Assembly: GCA_018064525.1 (NCBI GenBank) | Contig: JAGHVB010000006.1 | Coordinates: 53,254 to 117,253, forward strand | From: Candidatus Treponema merdequi | Lineage (GTDB): Bacteria; Spirochaetota; Spirochaetia; Treponematales; Treponemataceae | Direction: 5' to 3' | Length of the DNA: 64,000 nt | In this document: positions 34,722 to 44,648 of the stretch, piece after piece | Layout of the letters: each line of letters opens with the position of its first letter | Numbering within the stretch: the stretch's first letter is position 1 | The notes under the pieces: model-generated | Databases searched by the model: none | Seen by the model: only the letters and a program-made list of their open reading frames with translations | What the model was told of the DNA's origin: nothing | Program-made: the position numbers and the translations under genes

Positions 34722-36028
34722 TGGTTTTAAATTTTTCAAATATTTTTGTTATTATTTTTTTAGCAGGAACGTGTGTAACTTTTGTTCTTCATCAGGTTCT
34801 GGAATATATTGATTATTCTGCGAGAAAGAAAAATGGCGGAGTAGTTCCGCAGGAACTTCGTGATATTAAAGCCGCAGAATGTTTTGATAAAGAAAAATTG
34901 AAAAAAATTACTGAATATGAAAATGAAAAATATTTTTTGTATATTCCAAGTTCGATATTAGGTTTTGTTCTTTCAATTTCTCTTGTGCTTTTTGGATTTT
35001 TTCCGTGGATTTTTAAATGGGTCTGCAGTTTTTCTTTTATAATTGAAAATTCTTTTTTACATATTTTTCTTGTTTCGATTTTAATTGGAATTCCGGAAAT
35101 GATTTTATCAATTCCATTTGATATTTACAGAAATTTTAAACTTGAAAAGAAATACGGCTTTTCAAATATGACAGTCAAAATCTGGTTTATTGATCAGCTT
35201 AAAGGAATTATTCTTGGACTGATAATTAATGCAGTTCTTGTTTTTGCAGTTACTTTTATTCTGAATCGTTTTACAGATAACTGGTGGATTTTAGTCAGCG
35301 CAGTAATGATTGGCTTCAGTCTGATAATAATGATTATTTATCCGAAATTTATTGCTCCGCTTTTCAATAAATTTTCTCCGCTTGAAGAAGGAGAATTAAA
35401 AACAAAACTTGAAGAACTTCTTTCAAAAACAGGATTTGTAAGTGACGGACTTTTTGTAATGGACGCATCAAAAAGAAGCAATCATTCAAACGCTTATTTT
35501 TCTGGATTTGGAAAAACAAAACGGATTGTTCTTTACGATACATTGATTAAGCAGCTTACTCCAGATGAACTTGTTGCGGTTCTTGGCCATGAACTTGGTC
35601 ATTATAAACTTAAACACATCGTAAAAAGAATGTGTGTGCTTTTACCGCTTGAGTTTGTAATGATGTTTGTTCTTTATCTTCTTTCACAGAATGTTTCACT
35701 TTATACATCGTTTGGTTTTAATTTTGTAAATGGAACTAATATTGCAGGTTATCAGATCATCGGACTTTATCTTGCTTCAATGCTTTATGAAGCTGTAAGC
35801 ATAATTATAACTCCGTTAAGCGGAATGTCGAGCCGTCGTGATGAATATCAGGCAGATCATTTTGCAAAAGAAATCTGCGGAACACCTGATAATTTAATCA
35901 GCGGTCTTGTAAAACTTAACAGCGAAAATCTTTCAGAGCTTCTTCCGCCGAAAATTTATTCGTTCTTTATGTACAGCCATCCGACATTGGTTGAGAGAGT
36001 GAAAGCGTTGAAGGAAATTAAGAAATAA
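34721..36028 (+). CDS. Ste24-like M48 metalloprotease
   Basis: A 435-residue integral membrane zinc protease. The catalytic HExxH motif is GHELGHYKLKH near residue 288 and a downstream EYQAD near 378 provides the third ligand. Several transmembrane segments precede and follow it, and the N-terminal layout matches CAAX-prenyl protease 1/Ste24 homologues, which in bacteria take part in membrane protein quality control. The ATG overlaps the TAA of the AraC gene (TAATG), so the two are translationally coupled. Heptamer repeats begin at its 3' end. Confidence 0.88.
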   Translation: MVLNFSNIFVIIFLAGTCVTFVLHQVLEYIDYSARKKNGGVVPQELRDIKAAECFDKEKLKKITEYENEKYFLYIPSSILGFVLSISLVLFGFFPWIFKWVCSFSFIIENSFLHIFLVSILIGIPEMILSIPFDIYRNFKLEKKYGFSNMTVKIWFIDQLKGIILGLIINAVLVFAVTFILNRFTDNWWILVSAVMIGFSLIIMIIYPKFIAPLFNKFSPLEEGELKTKLEELLSKTGFVSDGLFVMDASKRSNHSNAYFSGFGKTKRIVLYDTLIKQLTPDELVAVLGHELGHYKLKHIVKRMCVLLPLEFVMMFVLYLLSQNVSLYTSFGFNFVNGTNIAGYQIIGLYLASMLYEAVSIIITPLSGMSSRRDEYQADHFAKEICGTPDNLISGLVKLNSENLSELLPPKIYSFFMYSHPTLVERVKALKEIKK

Positions 36029-36076
36029 GAAATAAGAATTAAGAATTAAGAATTAGGAATTAGGAATTAGGAATTG
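36019..36076 (+). repeat. Tandem heptamer tract (AAGAATT/AGGAATT)
   Basis: About seven imperfect copies of a 7-bp unit (AAGAATT then AGGAATT) run from the last codons of the protease gene to the ribosome site of the next gene. Length change by slippage could alter the spacing of the promoter region of the OmpA-like gene. A shorter version occurs before hsdS at about 25108-25133. Confidence 0.8.
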
Positions 36077-36089
36077 CGGGGGGCGTAAA

Positions 36090-37568
36090 ATGAAAAAGGG
36101 GTTTGTATTTTTTTGGGCGTTGTTGTTTTATAGGATGGTGTTTGCAGATGTTCAGATTAAATATAATGGTGGAAGTAATTATTCTTTAATCGAGAGAACT
36201 GATCTCAGGCGATATGACAATGGAAAATATACAGGTCTTGTAAGCCGCGAGGTCAGATCGTTTATTGCTGAAACTGAAAATGATGACGGTTCTGTTTTAT
36301 ATGACGGAAACTTTTTTGTTGATGAAGCGACAAAAAGAAATATGGTTTCTGTAAATGACGGACTTAACGAAGCAATTCCATCTGAGTTTAAAATTCTAAA
36401 GGACGGCTCACTCATAATGATCACAGACAACGGTTATCCGTCGTTCCGAAGTTTTCCAACTTACACAGATAAAAAAATTTCTTCTGGTGATAAATGGCAG
36501 GCAAAAGCAACCCGTGCAGTTGATCCTCTCAACAAAGGAATCGTTACAAAAATGCCGATTTATGTTGAATACTGTTATCAGAGTGACTCAACAGTTGAAG
36601 GTGAAGAAGTTTTTGTTTTAACTGCACAATGGGCAACAAGATACGGCGCAAAGTTTTATCTTGACTTTGGCGGTGACAGTGATCTTCTCGAAGCACAAGG
36701 TTCACACAAAGCAACAATTTATGTCAGCAAAAAAACAGGACAGGCACTTGTAATCCGCGATGTGGTTGATGAATATTTTGTTTATTCTGATGGAAATAAA
36801 ATTGCATTCAAAGGTTCTATTGCGCTCTTCACAAAGTTTCCACCGGCTGTGGACAGAGAAAAACTTCTTCCCTCGCTTCAAAGAGTTGCAAGTTTAAATG
36901 GAACTGTTGCGGGCAGCGGAATGGATGATGGTTATGGAACTGTTGCGGGCAGTGGAATGGATGATGGTTACGGAACTGGCGCAGGCAGCGGAATGGATGA
37001 CGGTTACGGAACTGACATGGGCAGTGGAATGGATGATGGTTACGGAACTGTTACGGATACTGGAATTGATGGCAGTTACGGAACTGGTGTTTCTGAAGGC
37101 CAGAGTTCGGGTTCTGACAGACATAATTCACTTGAAGAAAAAATTCCGGCTGCGGATCTTGCAGCTCTTACTTTGCCTGATAATAATTCTGATGTACTTC
37201 CGCCTGTTACAGTTGAAGAAACTAGTGCTGGAATCAAGCTGTCACTCAGACTTCAGTTTAAGTCTGATTCTGCGGAACTTTTGAATGATGAAAAGTCACG
37301 GCTTGATGCGATTGCGGACTGTATGAAAGCTTCTGGTGCGGCAATGTTTTTAGTAGAAGGACATACTGCGTCTACAGGAAATGAAAAAGGAGAAATGGAA
37401 CTTTCGAAAGACCGTGCCCATGCGATAGCTTTTGAGCTTTCAAAACGTGGAATTGATTCGGGCTGTTTTGTCGTAAAAGGCAGCGGAAGTCATAAACCGG
37501 TAGCAGAAAATTCCACAAAAGCCGGAATGGCAAAAAACCGCCGCGTAGAAATCACGATTCTCGAATAA
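36090..37568 (+). CDS. Exported OmpA-family protein with glycine-rich repeat linker
   Basis: A 492-residue protein with a signal peptide (ending FADVQ). Residues about 22-265 form a beta-rich domain of unknown family; 271-330 are five 12-residue repeats (GTVAGSGMDDGY type); about 375-492 is an OmpA C-terminal peptidoglycan-binding domain (LQFKSDSAELL ... VEGHTASTG ... LSKDRAHAIAFELSKRGI ... KNRRVEITI). It should anchor in peptidoglycan with the N-terminal part in the periplasm or outer membrane. GGGGGG precedes the start. The linker is encoded by near-identical 36-bp repeats and could vary in length between strains. Confidence 0.85.
   Translation: MKKGFVFFWALLFYRMVFADVQIKYNGGSNYSLIERTDLRRYDNGKYTGLVSREVRSFIAETENDDGSVLYDGNFFVDEATKRNMVSVNDGLNEAIPSEFKILKDGSLIMITDNGYPSFRSFPTYTDKKISSGDKWQAKATRAVDPLNKGIVTKMPIYVEYCYQSDSTVEGEEVFVLTAQWATRYGAKFYLDFGGDSDLLEAQGSHKATIYVSKKTGQALVIRDVVDEYFVYSDGNKIAFKGSIALFTKFPPAVDREKLLPSLQRVASLNGTVAGSGMDDGYGTVAGSGMDDGYGTGAGSGMDDGYGTDMGSGMDDGYGTVTDTGIDGSYGTGVSEGQSSGSDRHNSLEEKIPAADLAALTLPDNNSDVLPPVTVEETSAGIKLSLRLQFKSDSAELLNDEKSRLDAIADCMKASGAAMFLVEGHTASTGNEKGEMELSKDRAHAIAFELSKRGIDSGCFVVKGSGSHKPVAENSTKAGMAKNRRVEITILE
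36900..37079 (+). repeat. Five tandem 36-bp units inside the OmpA-like gene
   Basis: Units start at 36900, 36936, 36972, 37008 and 37044; the first four are nearly identical, the fifth diverged (GTVTDTGIDGSY), and a partial sixth follows. The unit length keeps the frame, so copy-number change would lengthen or shorten the linker only. Confidence 0.9.
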
Positions 37569-37639
37569 CAGACCCGGTTTGCAAAAATTCAACTTAAATA
37601 TCAAATTTCTCTATATAAAAGCGTCAAAAATCTCAAACC

Positions 37640-37668
37640 TTGCATAATTTTGACAAATTTCTTAAAAT
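37640..37668 (+). promoter_or_regulatory. Promoter predicting a leaderless FN3-lipoprotein mRNA
   Basis: TTGCAT (37640-37645), 17-bp spacer, TAAAAT (37663-37668), then 7 nt to the ATG at 37676. No ribosome binding site is visible. Confidence 0.5.
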
Positions 37669-37675
37669 TGTTAGT

Positions 37676-40600
37676 ATGAAGTACTCTATTAAAATTAAAA
37701 TGGGCTTGTTATTATCACTTGCTCTGTTGTTTGGAATTTCTTCGTGTGAGAATGTTTTACCTGTGCCATCTGTTACAAATGGTTCAGGAATTTCATCGTT
37801 ATCAGGAAAATTGATAGCGTCACCTGAGAATGTTAAAGCAACTCATGGAGTAAAAGGTGCAATTATAATTTCCTGGACTCCGATTGCTAATGCAAAATTC
37901 TATTATATCTATAAATCAAATTCTCCGCATGATAAATATGTCCAGATTGATGAAGCAAAATCAGATGCTTCTTCAATTGATTTAAAAGTTCCTGCCGGAA
38001 CAAGCGGTTATTTTAAGGTTGCTGCAGTTGATGCGTTTGGAAATATTTCTGATTTGAGTCTTGCAGTTTATGGAACTTCACTTGCCGTTCCACTTATAAC
38101 TTCTATTGAAGAATCTCTTGATACTGCAACGGTATACTGGTACATGTTGAATGTAAATTCAGAGTCATATTTAAATTTAGTAAGATATAATATCAATTGT
38201 TATAATTCTGATGGTTCATTAAATCAGACAAAAACACTTTCTGCGACAACAGAGACATTATGTACTTTTGAAAATTTAAATTCTGCTACAAAATATTTAT
38301 ATGAAGTAGAAGCTTATATTGCAAATGCTCAGGATAGCGTAGAAAAAAGTTTAAAGCTTGACAGTGAAACTGCTGTAAATCTTATTCCAAAAATTGCTGA
38401 ATTTACAGTTTCTGAAGGTGATTTTACAGATGGTGTTGAATTAAAAATAAAACTTCCTGAAATTGGAAAAATTCTTGCAGAAAATGGAAAAGGTGGTGCT
38501 GATACATCAAGTTATGAAAACAGACCTCTTTATTTTAAAATTCAGCGACAGGAAAAAATTGAAGGAAATAAAAATGACAGATTTGTTACGGTTTGTGATT
38601 ATTTGAATTTCAAAGGTGGGCAGACTCAGTTAATTGCAGACAATACTAAAAAAGAAGATTATGAAGATGGAAGTATCTGGAACGATTACACAGAAGGAAC
38701 TGAAATCATTTATAAAGATACAACAGCTGTGCGCGGCATTCAGTATGAATACAGAGTTTTGAGTTTTATTGACTGCTATTGCAGAGGAGCTTTGTATTCA
38801 TCAGCTGATAAAATTATTGTAACACATGATGTAAAAAAGGCTGTTACAAAAACAGGATGGGCAGCTGCTGTTCCAAGAATGATTGTTTCAAGAGGTGAAT
38901 CTGCTTATGTTTATGAAGATGAAACAGCAGAAAATCCTGTTGTAAAATATAAAAGATCAGATTCAGTAGAATTTTCTGCAAGCTGGAATGATTTTAACAA
39001 GTCATCAAATTATTCATATCTTCTTTATGAAAATCACAGAAAGTTAAAAGGAGATAATAATGGTAACATTGATTCTACAGGAACAAACAGTTTTGTTGTA
39101 AGTGGAAATACATGTTATTTTAATTCTCTTGAGGAAATAAATAACTTTATCAGAAATTTTGATTATACAGAACCTGATCCGCAAGATACATCGGATTCTG
39201 CAAATGCTGCAAGCCGTGGATATTACAGATATACACTCTGTATTATTTCAAAAAAAGTTGCTGAGCAGAATCCTTCGCCTAATACTGATGATACAACTGT
39301 TCAGAAAGTGTATGATGCGTCATTTATCAAAGTAGAAGACCTCAGTAATATTGCAATAACTAATGGTCAGGGTCAGGCAAAATCAAATATTATTTCTGTT
39401 GTAAACGGATATAAAGATAAAGCAGAAATCAGTTTTGATTTTGAAGAAAATGGAAAATATAAATTAAAGAGAAATGTGCTTATTGATAACAGTGATGAAA
39501 TTGATATTTCAGCTGACAGTAAAGTAATTGAACTTGTTGTATCAGGTACTCCTGTTCCAGAAAACGGAAAAAGTTTTACTGTAACAGATAATGTTGCTGT
39601 TGTTACAGATACAGATCTTGTTTCAGGAAAGAGATATTCATATTCACTTTTTGCATCTAATGATGATTTTGAAGATAATGAATCGATGGCAAAAATAATT
39701 GAAACTCTTGGAACACCTTCGCTTGTTTTTGAAAAAGAAAAAGCAGATTACAATACAATTACCGTAAAGTGGAATAAGGTTTTACAGGCTTCAAAATATA
39801 TTGTTAAACATAATAATAAAGAATGGGTAGTAAAAGCTTCTGATTTAGAACGGACAGGAGAAGAAGTTAAGTTTACTGATCCAAACGGAGAATATGAAGT
39901 TATTTGTACAAATGGAATTAATTATTCATTTATAATCAAAGCAATTGCCATTAAGGATTTTGATACATCAGAACCAAAAACAATTATGGCAAATAAAGCC
40001 GGAGAAAATCTTGAAGTTTCGGTTGAAGCAGAAAGCTGTGTAAATGGAGAAACAAAATTAGACAGCACTACATGTGTTTTGAATGATGTTCATGTTCTGG
40101 GGCCGGCATTGATTGGATTAAATGCTTCTGAAGCATCGATGAATGATAGAATTACAGTTGAATGGAATGCAATCGAAGGCGTTTCAACTTATGCTTTGAG
40201 AAGGCAATGTCCGAATGTTAATGATCCAGAAAACCCTCGTGTTGATATTTTCTACGTTTCAAATGTAAAGAATGGAAAATATGAAGTTTCTTCGAATGGT
40301 GAGCCAGTCAGTCCTTTACGAATGATTGTGTCAGAAGAAAATTCAAAAATTAAACTTGTGGATTTACATTGTGCAGCAGATGATTCTACAAAAGGATATC
40401 AGATAAGTCAGGAACAGATTGCATGGGGACACGAATATATTTATTCTGTAACGCCAGTAAATGATATGGAACATAATCCATTTGATTCTTCGTTCATTGT
40501 AAATTATCAGAACATTACAGGAACAGCTGCAGGAGGAACTTCTAAAAAAGGTTTCGCGTCTGGTTATGGACTTAATGTAGTTGCTTCGAAAAGTGAATAT

Positions 40601-42025
40601 CCTGACAGCATTCATATAACATGGGAGTCGCCGAACAGCAAATCAACTTTAAAGTCTCATGTGTGGGCAAGACCAGTTGGTGAAACAGAATGGAAAAGTC
40701 TTGGTATTTATTCTTCAGGAACTACTGCGATTGATGTAACTCTTGGTAAAGAAGATTGCAGTAATTTTGACAGATGTGCAAGAATTGAATTTGCAGTTAA
40801 CTATGAACAGAATACAACAGTAAACTTTAAAGAGTCGTATACAAAATATCTTTCTGAAAAGGGATACGTAAATTCAAGAGGTGAACTAACAGGAAATGAG
40901 CCTGACAATGTTGGTTATGAATTTACACTTCCATATTTTGTTGCAGAGAAACCTGTCGCAGGTGCTGAAACATTTACAGAAACTGTAAACTGGGCTTTGT
41001 GGAATTCTTCAAACGATCCTCGCAAGAATGCACCTGGTGATGGAATTGAAGGTGACTGCTATGAAATTCAAATTAAAAATAAAAACTGTTCTGATAAGTG
41101 GTACACAATTGCAACAGTTTCAAAGGAAGGAAAAGTAACTTCAAAAGCATCGTCAATTTCTTGGGCTGATGTTACAGTGAGTGGCGATATAAATTATCTT
41201 ACAGTTACTCCAAATAATATGAACAGCGAAGATAAAGTTCATGATGGAATTTTAAAAGTACAGAGAGATTATAAACATTATTATAAAATTGTTGCAAAGA
41301 GAAAAAATTCTTCGGGTGATGTTGTTAATGCAACTCTAGGTGCTTTTGATTCAACAGAAGGTGTCGATGAAACTGCAAAGAATGAGATTTTTAGTTATAG
41401 GAAGATTACAGATAAAGAGTTTGTACTTGGGGTATGTTTGATTATTGCTGATGCAAGTTACAAGAGTGGGGTTTATGAAGCAGCAAATGGTGAGAAACTT
41501 CCTGTAGATGAAAGTAAATTCGGATGTTCTGGAGCTTCTGGAAAATTCGGGCTTTATCATCAAAGTGGTACTAAAACAGCTTATTGGGGTACTAAAGGTG
41601 ATTATCAGCATATTTTTTATGCTATGCCATCAAACCAGACAGAAACCCTTACAAGCGGATGGTCAATTAATGTACCTGGAACAGGTACAAGATCTTCAGC
41701 AGATGGAAAAAAATTCTATTATTTTAATCCAGGGAATGTTTCTGTAAAACATGAAACAAATATGCCTTCATATCAAGGATCAATGACATTTACTGCAGGC
41801 GAGCATGGCTCACAAGCTGTATATATTTTTGACGGTGTTTCTCTTGCATGGAAGCTTTCAATTACAAGTTCTTCACATGGCAGTTATTCATATTCTGCAA
41901 ATAATGAAACTGATTTTAAGAAAATATTCCCGTTCCATCTTTCTTGTGATAATGGTTCTGGATATTCATCTTTTGATGCATCACTTCCGGTATTTAAGAA
42001 TTTATGGTGGGAGGTTCGTGACTAA
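37676..42025 (+). CDS. Very large lipoprotein with fibronectin type III domains
   Basis: A 1449-residue lipoprotein (lipobox FGISSC). Several FN3-like domains can be followed by their ISWTP / VKWNK / VEWNA / ITWES strands, starting near residues 45, 690, 825 and 970; other regions are beta-rich and diverged. The final 200 residues (FGCSGASGKFGLYHQSG ... FKNLWWEVRD) look like a separate C-terminal globular domain. A role as a surface scaffold is inferred. The start at 37676 is preceded by a promoter rather than a ribosome site; a TTG at 37640 coincides with the -35. It overlaps the next gene by one base, opening a four-gene operon of envelope proteins. Confidence 0.8.
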   Translation: MKYSIKIKMGLLLSLALLFGISSCENVLPVPSVTNGSGISSLSGKLIASPENVKATHGVKGAIIISWTPIANAKFYYIYKSNSPHDKYVQIDEAKSDASSIDLKVPAGTSGYFKVAAVDAFGNISDLSLAVYGTSLAVPLITSIEESLDTATVYWYMLNVNSESYLNLVRYNINCYNSDGSLNQTKTLSATTETLCTFENLNSATKYLYEVEAYIANAQDSVEKSLKLDSETAVNLIPKIAEFTVSEGDFTDGVELKIKLPEIGKILAENGKGGADTSSYENRPLYFKIQRQEKIEGNKNDRFVTVCDYLNFKGGQTQLIADNTKKEDYEDGSIWNDYTEGTEIIYKDTTAVRGIQYEYRVLSFIDCYCRGALYSSADKIIVTHDVKKAVTKTGWAAAVPRMIVSRGESAYVYEDETAENPVVKYKRSDSVEFSASWNDFNKSSNYSYLLYENHRKLKGDNNGNIDSTGTNSFVVSGNTCYFNSLEEINNFIRNFDYTEPDPQDTSDSANAASRGYYRYTLCIISKKVAEQNPSPNTDDTTVQKVYDASFIKVEDLSNIAITNGQGQAKSNIISVVNGYKDKAEISFDFEENGKYKLKRNVLIDNSDEIDISADSKVIELVVSGTPVPENGKSFTVTDNVAVVTDTDLVSGKRYSYSLFASNDDFEDNESMAKIIETLGTPSLVFEKEKADYNTITVKWNKVLQASKYIVKHNNKEWVVKASDLERTGEEVKFTDPNGEYEVICTNGINYSFIIKAIAIKDFDTSEPKTIMANKAGENLEVSVEAESCVNGETKLDSTTCVLNDVHVLGPALIGLNASEASMNDRITVEWNAIEGVSTYALRRQCPNVNDPENPRVDIFYVSNVKNGKYEVSSNGEPVSPLRMIVSEENSKIKLVDLHCAADDSTKGYQISQEQIAWGHEYIYSVTPVNDMEHNPFDSSFIVNYQNITGTAAGGTSKKGFASGYGLNVVASKSEYPDSIHITWESPNSKSTLKSHVWARPVGETEWKSLGIYSSGTTAIDVTLGKEDCSNFDRCARIEFAVNYEQNTTVNFKESYTKYLSEKGYVNSRGELTGNEPDNVGYEFTLPYFVAEKPVAGAETFTETVNWALWNSSNDPRKNAPGDGIEGDCYEIQIKNKNCSDKWYTIATVSKEGKVTSKASSISWADVTVSGDINYLTVTPNNMNSEDKVHDGILKVQRDYKHYYKIVAKRKNSSGDVVNATLGAFDSTEGVDETAKNEIFSYRKITDKEFVLGVCLIIADASYKSGVYEAANGEKLPVDESKFGCSGASGKFGLYHQSGTKTAYWGTKGDYQHIFYAMPSNQTETLTSGWSINVPGTGTRSSADGKKFYYFNPGNVSVKHETNMPSYQGSMTFTAGEHGSQAVYIFDGVSLAWKLSITSSSHGSYSYSANNETDFKKIFPFHLSCDNGSGYSSFDASLPVFKNLWWEVRD

Positions 42026-44286
42026 TGAAAAAAATTACTGGAAAAATTATAGCTGCGTTTTCGTTGGCTTTGGTTCTGGCTTCATGTTCGGAAATGTTTG
42101 AAAACAGAATTTCAAAATCTAATGATGTTAATCTGATGAGTCTTGCAAATCTTGTTGTTCCACCTGTAACAATTGAAAAGCTTGAAGCACCAAAACAGAT
42201 TTTCGTTTCTAAAGCAGAATATCCTGATAAAATCAGAATTACATGGAGTCCTGTTGAATATACAACTTCATATTGTATTGAAAGGGCAATTTCAAAAGAA
42301 AAAGATGCAAATGGAAATTTCATTGTTCCAGATGAATCTGAGTTTGAAGTAATTCCACTTGCTTCAAAAGTTTATTCAACAACTTATGAAGATGTAATTT
42401 TAACTGATCCGAATTACTTAAACGAGGAATATGAGTATCAGTATTTTTATCGTGTTTGTGCAGAAAATACGCGTTTAAAATATGAAACAAGTGAATATAC
42501 TGTTTCTGACGGAGGTTATCTTCTTGCGCCTCCAACGCAGGTTACAGCCAGCCTTGGAGAATATTCAGATAAAATTGTCGTAAACTGGGTAAAATCAAAA
42601 AATGCAAAATCTTATGATATTTATCGTTCAAGAAACAGTGATGGAAGTTCTGCGGTAAAAATCGGGAATGTCAGTGGTAATCTTTCAAGTTATTCCAATG
42701 TAATTTCTTCTGGTGATCAGGGAGTTGATTATTACTATACAATACAAACTGTAACGGCAACTTCTTCAAGTGTTTCAAGTTCAATTGCTCTTGGATATGG
42801 ACTTCAGGAAGGTGCGCCTCCAAAAGTTAATGGTGTTGCTGTAAGTGATGGACGTGGAACAAGTGTCGACAGTATTACAATTTCATGGACGGCTGCTGCA
42901 GGAAATGATATTCATTATGCTGTATACAGAACGAGTTCAAAAGATTCATCATTTACATTGTTGACTAAAGATATTCAGACAACAACTTATAAAGATACAA
43001 AATCATTAAAGCCAAATGTTTATTATTATTATTCTGTTCAAGCTTTTACAGGTTCTGGTGATAATATATTAAAAGGACCATTTTCTTCTTCTGGTTCAGA
43101 TGCTGGTGTTGATAAGGCAGCAGAAGGATTTATTCTTGGAGCACCTCAGGATATAAAAGTTGTAAAAAATGCCAGAGGATGTAATATTCTGTTTACTCCG
43201 GCACTTGGTTCAAGTGATAATATTAATGATTCTCATTTAAGTACATCATATAATAATTATTTTTATAGAATTACATGGTCTGATAATCAAAACGGGCCTT
43301 TTACGGAATATCCGGATGAAGCAGATTCATCTTTATCTGTAAATTCAGAAGGTTATTATACAGTTGTTTTATCAGAGCAGCATAAATTCTATAAATTGAT
43401 TACAGTAAACAGCGCCGGTATTACAAGTGCTGAAAGTAATCTCTGCGCTCCGGTTCCATTTGCTCCAAAAAATCTTGTTGTTTCAAAAGGTGCTTATATT
43501 ACAGGAATAACTCTTGATGGTTCAAGTGGAAATGATCCGGATGCAAAAGGTTATGCAAATGAAAATGGAATTTTCCCTGTTCAGTTAAAGTGGGATGCTC
43601 CTTCTGAAAATGATGCGGACGGCGGATATTTCATTTACCGTTCAACAAAAAAAGATTCTGGTTTTAAGAAAATCAATGAAGAACCTGTAATGACAACTTC
43701 GTATGTTTTTGCTGATGAAACTGCAAAAGCAGGAATTTATTATTATTATCGTATTCTTTCATTGAACAGCTTAAAACAGGGAGCCAACTATTCAAATACA
43801 GATTATGGTTATGGAGCATTAACAGCAAATCAGTATATGCGTGAATATAATAAAACAGTTATTAATTCACAGAAGGGTCTCAAACTTATGCATATGGCTG
43901 ATGATATGAAAAAACTTGGTTCTGAAACTACATCTGGAAAGTTAAGTGGAACTTTGTCTTATGATGCAAATGAGATAATTATTCCACCTGGTGCAAGAAT
44001 CCTGATGCATTATACAAACTATGCAGATTATTATGCAAATAACGGTGCAGACACAGATACTTATTATTTCTTCCTCAATGGAGATACTAATACAAAGGCA
44101 TCGATGGATGCGAGTGGAACAATGGATGGTACTGTTATCTGTACGGGAATGTATCCGGGATCTGTTGGGTATGATGGATTAAAAATTAAAGGTGGTGCTG
44201 CTGGTGGCGGTACTTATGCAATTAAACGAGAAGGTTTTAGTAATACAATTAATATAGACTGGAAAATTGGTGAGGAAGGTAAATAG
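42025..44286 (+). CDS. Second FN3-domain lipoprotein
   Basis: A 753-residue lipoprotein (lipobox VLASC). At least four FN3 modules are visible by repeats such as ITWSPVEYTTSYCIERA, VNWVKSKNAKSYDIYRS, ISWTAAAGNDIHYAVYRT and LKWDAPSENDADGGYFIYRS. The last 140 residues form another unit (GLKLMHMADDMKKLGS ... NTINIDWKIGEEG). It resembles the previous protein in plan (signal, FN3 array, C-terminal unit), which suggests duplication and divergence. Its ATG overlaps the preceding TAA (TAATG). Confidence 0.82.
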   Translation: MKKITGKIIAAFSLALVLASCSEMFENRISKSNDVNLMSLANLVVPPVTIEKLEAPKQIFVSKAEYPDKIRITWSPVEYTTSYCIERAISKEKDANGNFIVPDESEFEVIPLASKVYSTTYEDVILTDPNYLNEEYEYQYFYRVCAENTRLKYETSEYTVSDGGYLLAPPTQVTASLGEYSDKIVVNWVKSKNAKSYDIYRSRNSDGSSAVKIGNVSGNLSSYSNVISSGDQGVDYYYTIQTVTATSSSVSSSIALGYGLQEGAPPKVNGVAVSDGRGTSVDSITISWTAAAGNDIHYAVYRTSSKDSSFTLLTKDIQTTTYKDTKSLKPNVYYYYSVQAFTGSGDNILKGPFSSSGSDAGVDKAAEGFILGAPQDIKVVKNARGCNILFTPALGSSDNINDSHLSTSYNNYFYRITWSDNQNGPFTEYPDEADSSLSVNSEGYYTVVLSEQHKFYKLITVNSAGITSAESNLCAPVPFAPKNLVVSKGAYITGITLDGSSGNDPDAKGYANENGIFPVQLKWDAPSENDADGGYFIYRSTKKDSGFKKINEEPVMTTSYVFADETAKAGIYYYYRILSLNSLKQGANYSNTDYGYGALTANQYMREYNKTVINSQKGLKLMHMADDMKKLGSETTSGKLSGTLSYDANEIIIPPGARILMHYTNYADYYANNGADTDTYYFFLNGDTNTKASMDASGTMDGTVICTGMYPGSVGYDGLKIKGGAAGGGTYAIKREGFSNTINIDWKIGEEGK

Positions 44287-44288
44287 TT

Positions 44289-44639
44289 ATGAAAAAGAAT
44301 TTAGTGTTGAAATCGTTTATAGTTTTAGTTTTATGTTTTGCGGGAATTTGTTCATGTTATTCTCCAAATCCATTGTATGGAAAATGGTCCGATAATGCAG
44401 GAAATACAATTACATTTAATCCTGACTTAACTTATTCTGCAAAGGTTTTAGATTTTTCAAATACACCACAGAATTACGACGGACAGTTTAATATAATAGA
44501 AAATGTAATTTCATTTACAAGAGGCGATGGAACTGCATTAAATACAGAATGGGATTTACGAGGTTCAATTCTGTATCTTGACTGGACAGACAATTCCGGA
44601 AATACAAAGTCACTTGTTTTGTATCATATTTCAAAATAG
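44289..44639 (+). CDS. Small lipoprotein, lipocalin-like
   Basis: A 116-residue lipoprotein (hydrophobic core then GICSC). The mature 95 residues have the short beta pattern of small extracellular lipocalin-like domains (LYGKWSDNAGNTITFNPDL ... YDGQFNIIENVISFT ... YLDWTDNSGN). A ligand is unknown. GAGGAAGG precedes the ATG, 2 nt after the previous stop. Third gene of the operon. Confidence 0.65.
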   Translation: MKKNLVLKSFIVLVLCFAGICSCYSPNPLYGKWSDNAGNTITFNPDLTYSAKVLDFSNTPQNYDGQFNIIENVISFTRGDGTALNTEWDLRGSILYLDWTDNSGNTKSLVLYHISK

Positions 44640-44648
44640 GAATTACAG

